A program made the position numbers and the translations under genes. The notes under the pieces were generated by a model that was given only the letters and a program-made list of their open reading frames with translations, had not been told where the DNA came from and made no database searches. A DNA stretch of 64,000 nt from Ptiloglossa arizonensis (taxonomy: Eukaryota > Arthropoda > Insecta > Hymenoptera > Colletidae), in NCBI RefSeq assembly GCF_051014685.1, contig NC_135050.1, positions 2,046,001 through 2,110,000 of the forward strand. The letters are read 5' to 3'. Numbering within the stretch: position 1 is the first letter of the stretch; each line of letters opens with the position of its first letter. Shown in pieces: positions 23,508 through 32,200 of this stretch.

Positions 23508-23633
23508 TATATATATATGGTATAATAAAATATAATTAATTTCCAATTAATAGCTTAATAGCTTGATTTAATAAATATATATATATATATATTCTATACA
23601 CCAATTTAGAGAGATATTTATTAATATATATAG
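23508..23633. other. Short AT-rich stretch between the Tc1 and LTR-like elements
   Basis: It contains an AT dinucleotide run (about 23574-23590). Whether it belongs to the nuclear flank or to more of the NUMT cannot be told. Confidence 0.4.
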
Positions 23634-24282
23634 TGTAGTATCGGATTTTCGGCGTCCGCTTAGGCCTGCTTCGAGCGTAGGCCTAAACAAGATAACGTGC
23701 GCGGTTGGACTCGAGTTGAAGCAAACATTTAGCGCCGATCGGCCCGCTAGTTTTCCTGGAAGGCACGAGTATCCTTTACAGGGGGTCTTGTGCGACGACC
23801 GAGCGTGAGAATGCATGGGGATGAAAGGAAATACATGTGGTTCGGAGAAAGTGAAGAGTGTTTAGAAAAGACGGGTGATTGGGATGGCCGAGCGTCGCCG
23901 AATGTCTGAAGTGAGAGAGACTGAGGATTGGAATGAAAGAGAATGAATGGGAATGACTATATAGAGCGCGAGAAGAACGTAGGAACATAGTATGACAGAG
24001 TATGACAAAGTATGTATGCCGACGAGAGTATGTCCGAACAGTGTGTCGCGGACGGTATGACTAAAAAGACGATAAGACGAGACAACTAAAAGACGTATCC
24101 AGCGAAACTAACCACTGACACTACATCTAACACTACCATCATTGTAATATATAATATTATTAAATATACTTTAATATACCACATCAGAGCAATAGTTATT
24201 TGGGGGCTCGTACGGGGATAAATCATTCAAAAGGATCTCTCCTCCAGAGATCCAAGTGATAGGAGGAGAGAACGGAACAACA
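23634..24282 (+). mobile_element. LTR-like element, copy 1 (649 bp)
   Basis: It starts TGTAGTATCGG and ends GGAACAACA, so it has TG...CA ends, and is flanked by the 4-bp direct repeat ATAG (23630-23633 and 24283-24286). It is clearly more GC-rich than its neighbours. Near the 3' end, 24201-24219 reads TGGGGGCTCGTACGGGGAT, close to the tRNA-Pro primer-binding site of retroelements, followed by a hairpin (GGATCTCT, loop CCTCC, AGAGATCC) and a purine tract AGGAGGAGAG. A TATA-like CTATATAGAG lies near 23960. No protein is coded. It may be a solo LTR or a miniature LTR element. Confidence 0.65.
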
Positions 24283-24284
24283 AT

Positions 24285-24352
24285 AGTATAATAAAATCAT
24301 TGATTTATCTTTATACTGAAAATATAATATTTTTATAAACCATATAAACTTC
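24285..24352 (-). tRNA. trnE: tRNA-Glu-like mitochondrial gene in NUMT (anticodon TTC)
   Basis: On the minus strand an acceptor arm GTTTATA, TG, a short D arm and a perfect anticodon stem TTATA / TATAA around the loop TTTTCAG give anticodon TTC. A T arm AAATC...GATTT follows. The 3' acceptor strand is imperfect and abuts the LTR-like insertion. The plus strand would read GAA (Phe), but the arms fit less well. In the ancestral insect order tRNA-Glu lies on the other strand. Confidence 0.4.
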
Positions 24353-24361
24353 GGTATTAGT

Positions 24362-24427
24362 TAAATTATAAAACTTAATTTGCTATTAAAAATCAATAAT
24401 AAAATTATACCTATATTTTCATAATTT
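24362..24427 (-). tRNA. Unidentified mitochondrial tRNA-like fold in NUMT
   Basis: A perfect 7-bp acceptor (AAATTAT / ATAATTT) encloses about 65 bases, with a possible anticodon stem TATTA / TAATA around an 8-base loop TTGATTTT. The loop is one base too long, so the identity (Ile if GAT) cannot be given. It sits between tRNA-Ser and tRNA-Glu candidates. Confidence 0.3.
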
Positions 24428-24486
24428 AGAAATAAAATGATTTTAATCATTTTAAAAGAATTAGAAATTCTTTTTATTTTATTTCT
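24427..24486 (-). tRNA. trnS1: tRNA-Ser(AGN)-like mitochondrial gene in NUMT (anticodon TCT)
   Basis: The acceptor AGAAATA / TATTTCT, the lack of a D arm, the long anticodon stem AAAGAA...TTCTTT around TTTCTAA (anticodon TCT) and a T arm AATGATT...AATCATT match the peculiar shape of insect mitochondrial tRNA-Ser(AGN). It follows ND5 on the same strand, unlike the ancestral arrangement. Confidence 0.5.
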
Positions 24487-24493
24487 GTCTAAA

Positions 24494-25796
24494 AATACAA
24501 AATATGCATTATCCTAATATTTTCAATATTATACTGTTTAAGCTATTTAAACAATACAAATTTAATAAAAACATCCCTATCAAAAATAAAATATACCACT
24601 CTATTATATTAATAATATTAAATTTTACCCCTTCAATTAATTTTCTTAATCTTATTAATCAATAAATATTTAAACCATAAATTATTAAAAATTCCTCTTA
24701 ATAAATAACCAACTAGATATAATTTTAACACTATATACTTATCAATCCCCCCCACAGGAGTAACATACATTCACATAAATATATTTATAAATATTCATCC
24801 ATAAAAAAATATAAATAGTAATATTATAACTATAGACCTTACCATATAACTATTTTTCCCCAAATTTACTAAAGGTCTAAAATTTAATTATTTATTAAAT
24901 AAAACCCAACTAATCAAACGAATTGTATAAGAAATAGTCAAAAAGGTAGAGATATATTTAAATTAAATAGAGATTATAATTAAATTATATTTTTCCATAC
25001 AAAAATATTCTAAAAATATATCTTTAGAATAAAATCCAGACGAAAAAGGAAACCCTACCAAATTCAATAAACACAAAATCATAATTATCCTCTTTATAGG
25101 AAAAATTTTAACTAAACCGCCATATTTCCGGATATCTTGATTTCCTATTATTCTATGGATAAAATCCCCTGCACATATAAATATATTAGATTTAAATAAA
25201 GCATGCACAATTAAATGAAAAAAAGCCAAATCTCGGTACCCTAATCTCAACATTATTAGAATAAACCCTAATTGACTCAAAGTAGAAAAAGCAATAATTT
25301 TTTTTAAATCATACTCAAAATTTGCTATTAAACCCGCCATTAATATGGTTAAACTAGAAATTAATGTTAATAAGAAATTTATATTATACATTATAATTAT
25401 ATTTCTATATCGAATTAATAAATAAACTCCTGCAGTAACTAAAGTTGAAGAATGTACTAAAGAAGAAACAGGGGTAGGAGCAGTTATCGCAGCAGGTAAT
25501 CAAGAAGAAAACGGTATTTGAGCTCTTTAGTTATTCCACAAATTAATAATATCAAAATCATACAGCCTCCTATTCTATCAATCAATATATATCCCCAAGA
25601 ACCCCTAACTGAAGCCAAAACAATTAAAATTAATAAACAAACAACACCTACTCGATTACATAAAACCAATAAGTTACCAAACAAAATGAAATTAATCCTA
25701 AACCATCCCATCCAACTAAAATACTTAAAATTCTAGGCCTTATAATTATAATACATATAGATATAATAAATAATAATAACATATATTTATACCGAT

Positions 25797-25851
<55 letters not shown>

Positions 25852-26094
25852 CCTCTATATATCCAACCGTACAAACTACAATCATCGATGAAATTAATAA
25901 AACTACTCTTAAATATTATATATTAAACTCATAAAATCTAACTAAATTAAAAAATTTAACATTATCCTATTTAAATTTATTAAAATCACTCCATAATGAA
26001 ATCAATTTTTGGCAAATAAAAATATAAACTTAGAAATATAAAACTCACCCTATTAATAAATATTAAAATAAGACTATATAAAAAGAAATTCATA
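24494..26094 (-). pseudogene. ND5: Mitochondrial ND5 pseudogene (NUMT)
   Basis: It begins MNFFLYSLI at 26094, directly after tRNA-His. Conserved ND5 blocks are recognisable in mitochondrial code: SILVGWDGLGLISFCLVTYW near 25660-25730, LICGITK near 25515-25550, then FSTLSQLGFIL near 25270-25310, HALFKSNIFICAGDFIHR near 25150-25205 and GFPFSSGFYSKDI near 25020-25060. These blocks lie in different frames, and stops occur between them, so the copy is dead. A run of about 25 AT dinucleotides (25799-25848) has expanded inside it. In life the gene codes a proton-pumping subunit of complex I. Confidence 0.9.
25799..25848. repeat. AT dinucleotide microsatellite inside ND5
   Basis: About 25 uninterrupted AT units lie between the recognisable ND5 segments MEGDMY and LLFI. 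This is a nuclear-type expansion within a mitochondrial gene copy. Confidence 0.9.
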
Positions 26095-26157
26095 ATTTAA
26101 AATAAAATTTATACCTTTGATTCCAGAAATCAATAATTTTAATAAACTATTTAAACT
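26093..26157 (-). tRNA. trnH: tRNA-His-like mitochondrial gene in NUMT, altered anticodon
   Basis: It lies between ND4 and ND5 on their strand, where insects have tRNA-His. The acceptor AGTTTAA / TTAAATT and anticodon stem TTGAT / ATCAA are clear. The loop is TTCTGGA, giving CTG, where TTGTGGA (GTG, His) would be expected. The change fits decay of a NUMT. Confidence 0.6.
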
Positions 26158-26430
26158 TAATTATAAAAGAATACTATATTTAAAAATATAAAATTTAAAG
26201 CGATTCAATGTATTAAAACTATTATATAATTAAATACTGAATAGTTATTTATATACTTGTAAAAATAATTACCTTTCCCATGAAAAATATAAATAAACAT
26301 ATATATATTGAATATAAAAAATTTAAAAAACATAAAAAAAAATAAAATTACTAACATTTTCAACCAAATAATTAAATTAATTAATAAAAATACTTCCCCA
26401 ATTAAATTTAAAGAAATAGGAACTGATCCA
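26157..26430 (-). pseudogene. ND4: 3' end of mitochondrial ND4 (NUMT), cut by array A
   Basis: On the minus strand the sequence reads GSVPISLNLIGEVFLLINLI, a conserved ND4 C-terminal block, then a hydrophobic tail with FHGKGN and LIHWIALNFMFLN (TGA read as Trp), and ends FFYN with TAA at 26159-26157. The upstream coding part is missing: at 26430/26431 the sequence changes abruptly to array A. A longer open frame runs through the junction but is a chance fusion. Confidence 0.85.
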
Positions 26431-27058
26431 TTTCTCCGTTTCTTTCTTCGTTTCTCCGTTTCTTCGTTTCTCCGTTTCTTCGTTTCTCCGTTTCTCCGTT
26501 TCTCCGTTTCTTCGTTTCTCCGTTTACCGTTTCTCCGTTTCTCCGTTTCTCGGTTTCTCGGTTTCTCGGTTTCTCCGTTTCTCCGTTTCTCGGTCTCTCC
26601 GTTTCTCCGTTTCTCCGTTTCTCGGTCTGTCCATTTCTCCGTTTCTCCGTTTCCCCGTTTCCCCGTTTCTCCGTTTCTCCGTTTCTCCGTTTCTCCGTTT
26701 CTCCGTTTCTCCGTTTCTCCGTTTCTCCGTTTCTCCGATTCCCCGTTTCTTTCTTCGTTTCTCCGTTTCTTTCTTCGTTTCTCCGTTTCTTTCTTCGTTT
26801 CTCCGTTTATTTCTTCGTTTCTCCATTTATTTCTTCGTTTCTCCGTTTCTTTCTTCGTTTCTCCGTTTCTTCCTTCGTTTCTTCGTTTCTCCGTTTCTTT
26901 CTTCGTTTCTCCGTTTCTTTCTTCGTTTCTCCGTTTATTTCTTCGTTTCTCCATTTATTTCTTCGTTTCTCCGTTTCTTTCCTCGTTTCTCCGTTTCTTC
27001 CTTCGTTTCTTCGTTTCTCCGTTTCTCAGTTTCTCCGTTTCTCCGTTTCTCCGTTTCG
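26431..27058. repeat. Array A: short tandem repeat, pyrimidine-rich plus strand
   Basis: This is 628 bp of CTCCGTTT 8-mers mixed with TTTCTTTCTTCG 12-mers, GAAACGGA-type repeat on the minus strand. Only the pyrimidine orientation is present; the purine half seen in other arrays is missing, replaced by the ND4 fragment. All three forward frames are nearly stop-free because the unit lacks stop codons. Confidence 0.95.
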
Positions 27059-27274
27059 AATAAATGATTATAATAGTTATAGTTTCTATTATAAATCATT
27101 TGTGCTGTAGTTAAATTATACACTAATAGTCTAAATACATATTTAATATATTTTTTAATCTCTTTAGCCTCCAGAAGAATTTTATTTATACTATTTACTG
27201 TATATAATAATTTACACAGAATCGGATTAAAATCTAATTATTTATATATAATCATTATTTTTTATTCACTTATT
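27059..27274 (+). pseudogene. ND2: ND2(+) fragment after array A
   Basis: This fragment of about 215 bp is homologous to the part of ND2 just right of array E (56793 onward), including the segment coding NTYLMYFLIPLASSSILF there. It starts at the array edge and ends at TTCACTTAT, where the spacer satellite takes over. The same two edges recur after arrays B, C and D. Confidence 0.8.
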
Positions 27275-28571
27275 TTACCAAAAATTTCGATTCTTCATGT
27301 ATTAATCAAATGTTAAATTGATATATCTCATACACAATTATTACTTTCCACGTTTTAAAACTTTAAGAAACATCTCGTTACTTTGAAGTTCGATCAAAAT
27401 CAATTGCTAGGGGCGAATCAATCATTTTTAATGCATAAATAAGATGCACATTGTTCGATAAATATAGGGAACATGCGTAAATGTTAATAACAATCGCTGA
27501 AATGAACAAACATTCACCGAAACCATTCGCCCTCGAAGATTTCGCAAAATCTTGACGTTTATTTATCATAATTATTAACAGTTGCGTAGTACCATAGTTT
27601 AAATAACTATTAACAATGCCCTAGTATAAATAAAGGCTTAAAATATCATTTCATCGAAATATTCATTGCTCACGATGGAATTTTTCGTTGAGATCAAACT
27701 GACATTCTCAAGGCTACACGTATCGATGATCGATTCACAAGCGTTCATCGCTATGATTGTTGTATCTAGAAAAGCGATTAATTGAATTTCAGCGCTTTTA
27801 AATAAAAAATGCAACTACTACGCGTATTGTGTAAATTATAAGAATTAAGCAAATGTTAAATTAAAGTATTTAATAAACAATTGTTACTTTCCCTGCTATA
27901 AAACTTTACGAAACACGTTTTACTTTGAATCACGATCCAAATTAATTTCTATGAGGTACTTAATCATTTTCAATGCATAAATAGGATGCACATTGTTCTA
28001 TTAATATTGGGAACATACATAAATGTTAGTAACAATGGCGGAAATGAACAAACATTCACCAAAACCGTTCGCCTTCGCAGATTGCGCAATATCTTGACGT
28101 TTATTTATCATGATTATTAACAACCGTCGTTGGACCGTAGATTAAACATTTTTTCACAATGTTCCGGTATAAATAATGGCTATAAAGCCATCAATTTCTT
28201 GAAGTATTTGGTTAGATCGAACAAATACAATCGAAGAAACCGAATTATAGTTTGTATGTATGCAAATATATTCTGAACCCGCAATTACAAATCCCTGTAA
28301 CGTGGTAATTACATGGGTTGCCATCTATTGGAGAAAGGGTGAAAGTACACTTAAGGGGTGAAAACACCTGGCGGAGAAACGCTCAAGTTTGTTGAGGAAT
28401 TGTTCTAATTTCCACAAATAGATGGCGCGGCAAGTACAATTTACCGACATTAGAGATAAGTATTTCCATTTGTATGATATTCCCTACCGTGCGATAAAAT
28501 AAATAAATACTTTTGTACAAACTTTTGTATGTTTCATCTTTCGAATAAATGTAAAATTAAACCTTCCACGG
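27275..28571. repeat. Spacer satellite between arrays A and B
   Basis: This nuclear spacer contains two diverged copies of a unit of about 540 bp (for example CAATTATTACTTTCC near 27335 and CAATTGTTACTTTCC near 27875, both followed by GGGAACAT...ATGTTA and AACAAACATTCACC). A tail of about 400 bp follows, with inverted GCCATCTATT (28320) and AATAGATGGC (28417) and the decamer CGGAGAAACG at 28372. No coding capacity is believed. Confidence 0.85.
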
Positions 28572-29299
28572 TAAATTTTATTCTTGAATTTATTAATGTT
28601 TCTAGGACGATTTGTTTCAGTATAAAGAGTGCTATAGGTGGGAAATTTGTGTACATAATAATTATTGAGTACAAAATAATTTTTCCTTTATTAGAGGTTA
28701 ATATATTAAATAAGGAAGAAGAGTTAATCTTTATTATTTTAAATATAAAAATTAAAATTAAAAAAATTATTGAATATAAAATGAAATATGTTAAAAATGT
28801 ATTTTTGTTCATTATTAATAAAGTAACTACAATAGATGTTTGTATAACAGATGATTATCCTATAATTATTATGATTGATTTTTTTGTTTAAGCAAATGAT
28901 AGGGGCAATAATTACATTAGTTAGGCAAGTAAAATAAATTCCATTATTAAATTTTAATATGAGTTCTATAATAATTATAGGGATTAATTTTATTAAAGTT
29001 ATTATAAAGAATAGATTAATTCAATTTAATGAATAAATTAAAGAAATGAATCCAACATTTAAAGAGTACATCCCAATTTTTAAGATAAGTGAAAAAAAAA
29101 TAATTATTATAAATAAATAATTAGATTTATTTCCCATTCTGTGTAAATTATTATATATAGTAAATAGTATAAATAAAATTCTTCTGGAGGCTAAAGAGAT
29201 TAAAAAATATATTAAATATGTATTTAGAGTATTGGTGTCTAATTTAACTATAGATCAAATGATTTATAATAGAAATTATAAATATTATAATCATTTAAT
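28572..29299 (-). pseudogene. ND2: ND2(-) fragment before array B
   Basis: This is 728 bp of ND2 in reverse orientation, matching about 56793-57520. In mitochondrial code it includes KIGM, IGYSSV-like and YTNFPPIALFILK-like segments. Its outer edge (CGG|TAAATTTT) and its inner edge at the array (TTTAATCG) are the same as in the four other ND2(-) fragments. Confidence 0.85.
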
Positions 29300-32200
29300 C
29301 GAAACGGAGAAACGGAGAAACGGAGAAACGATGAAACGAAGGAAGAAACGGAGAAACGAAGAATGAAACGGAGAAATGAAGAAAGAAACGAAGAAACGAA
29401 GAAAGAAACGGAGAAACGAAGAAAGAAACGGAGAAACGAACAAAGAAACGGAGAAACGAAGAAAGAAACGGAGAAACGGAGTAATAAATGGAGAAACGAA
29501 GAAATAAACGAAAAAACGAAGAAAGAAACGGAGAAACGAACAAAGAAACGGAGAAAGAAACGGAGAATCGGAGAAATAAATGGAGAAACGAAGAAATAAA
29601 CCGAGAAACGGAGAAAGGAACAAAGAAACCGAGAAACGGAGAAAGAAACGGAGAAATGAAGAAAGAAACGGAGAAACGAAGAAATAAACCGAGAAACGGA
29701 GAAAGAAACGGAGAAACGAACAAAGAAACGGAGAAACGAACAAAGAAACGGAGAAACGAACAAAGAAACGGAGAAACGAAGAAAGAAACGGAGAAATGGA
29801 GAAATAAATGGAGAAACGAAGAAATAAACGGAGAAACGAAGAAATAAACGGAGAAACGGAGAAACGAACAACGAAACGTAGAAACGAAGAAAGAGACGGA
29901 GAAGCGGAGAAATAAATGGAGAAGCGAAGAAATAAACGGAGAAACGAAGAAATAAACGGAGAAACGAAGAAAGAAACGGAGAAACGAAGAAAGAAACGGA
30001 GATACGAAGAAAGAAACGGAGAATCGGAGAAAGAAACGGAGAAACGAACAAAGAAACGGAGAAACGAAGAAAGAAACGGAGAAACGGAGAAATAAATGGA
30101 GAAACGAAGAAATAAACGGAGTAACGAAGAAAGAAACGGAGAAACGAAGAAAGAAACGGAGAAACGAAGAAAGAAACGGAGAAACGAAGAAAGAAACGGA
30201 GAAACGAAGAAAGAAACGGAGAAACGAAGAAAGAAACGGAGAAACGAACAAAGAAACGGAGAAACGAAGACAGAAACGGAGAAACGAACAAAGAAACGGA
30301 GAAACGAACAAAGAAACGGAGAAACGAACAAAGAAACGGAGAAACGAACAAAGAAACGGAGAAACGAACAAAGAAACGGAGAAACGAAGACAGAAACGGA
30401 GAAACGAACAAAGAAACGGAGAAACGAACAAAGAAACGGAGAAACGAACAAAGAAATGGAGAAACGAACAACGAAACGTAGAAACGAAGAAAGAAACGGA
30501 GAAACGAAGATATAAACGGAGAAACGAAGAAAGAAACCGAGAAACGAACAAAGAAACGGAGAAACGAACAAAGAAACGGAGAAACGAACAAAGAAACGGA
30601 GAAACGAACAAAGAAACGGAGAAACGAAGACAGAAACGGAGAAACGAACAAAGAAACGGAGAAACGAACAAAGAAACGGAGAAACGAACAACGAAACGGA
30701 GAAACGAACAAAGAAACGGAGAAACGAACAAAGAAACGGAGAAACGAACAAAGAAACGGAGAAACGAAGAAGGAAACGAAGAGACGGAGAAATAAATGGA
30801 GAAACGTAGAAAGAAACGGAGAAACGAAGAAAGAAACGGAGAAACGAAGAAAGAAACGGAGAAACGAAGAAAGGAACTGAGAAACGAAGAAAGAAACGGA
30901 GAAACGAACAAAGAAACGGAGAAACGAAGAAAGAAACGGAGAAACGAACAAAGAAACGGAGAAACGAACAAAGAAACGGAGAAACGAACAAAGAAACGGA
31001 GAAACGAACAACGAAACGTAGAAACGAAGAAAGAAACGGAGAAACGAAGAAAGAAACGGAGAAACGAAGAAAGAAACGGAGAAACGAAGAAAGAAACGGA
31101 GAAACGAAGAAAGAAACGGAGAAACGAACAAAGAAACGGAGAAACGAAGAATGAAACGCAGAGACGGAGAAATAAATGGAGAAACGAAGAAATAAACGGA
31201 GAAACGAACAAAGAAACGGAGAAACGAAGAAAGAAACGGAGAAACGAAGAAAGAAACGGAGAAACGAAGAAAGAAACGGAGAAACGAACAAAGAAACGGA
31301 GAAACGAACAAAGAAACGGAGAAACGAACAAAGAAACGGAGAAACGAACAAAGAAACGGAGAAACGAACAAAGAAACGGAGAAACGAACAAAGAAACGGA
31401 GAAACGAACAAAGAAACGGAGAAACGAACAATGAAACGGAGATACGAAGAAGGAAACGAAGAGACGGAGAAATAAATGGAGAAACGAAGAAAGAAACGGA
31501 GAAACGAAGAAAGAAACGGAGAAACGAACAAAGAAACGGAGAATCGGAGAAATAAATGGTGAAACGAAGAAATAAACCGAGAAACGGAGAAAGAAACGGA
31601 GAAACGAACAAAGAAACGGAGAAACGAAGAAAGAAACGGAGAAACGAGGAAAGAAACGGAGAAACGAACAAAGAAACGGAGAAACGGAGAAATAAATGAA
31701 GAAACGAAGAAATAAACGGAGAAACGAAGAAAGAAACGGAGAAACGAAGATAGAAACGGAGAAACGAGGAGAGAAACGGAGAAACGAAGAAAGAAACGGA
31801 GAAACGAAGAAAGAAACGGAGAAACGAAGAAAGAAACGGAGAAACGAAGAAAGAAACTTAGAAACGAAGAAAGAATCGGAGAAACGAGGAAAGAAACGGA
31901 GAAACGAACAAAGAAACGGAGAAACGGAGAAATAAATGAAGAAACGAAGAAATAAACGGAGAAACGAAGAAAGAAACGGAGAAACGAAGATAGAAACGGA
32001 GAAACGAGGAGAGAAACGGAGAAACGAAGAAAGAAACGGAGAAACGAAGAAAGAAACGGAGAAACGAAGAAAGAAACGGAGAAACGAAGAAAGAAACTTA
32101 GAAACGAAGAAAGAATCGGAGAAACGAAGAAAGAAACGGAGAAACGAAGAAAGAAACTGAGAAACGAAGAAAGAAACGGAGTAACGAGGAAAGAAACTGA

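Noticed and set aside
24300..24345. tRNA-Phe (GAA) on the plus strand
   Set aside because: The same anticodon stem reads GAA on the plus strand, but the acceptor, D and T arms fit tRNA-Glu on the minus strand better.
26205..26954. Open frame joining KRRNGET-type repeats to an ND4-like end
   Set aside because: A chance fusion of array A with the ND4 NUMT in the standard code.
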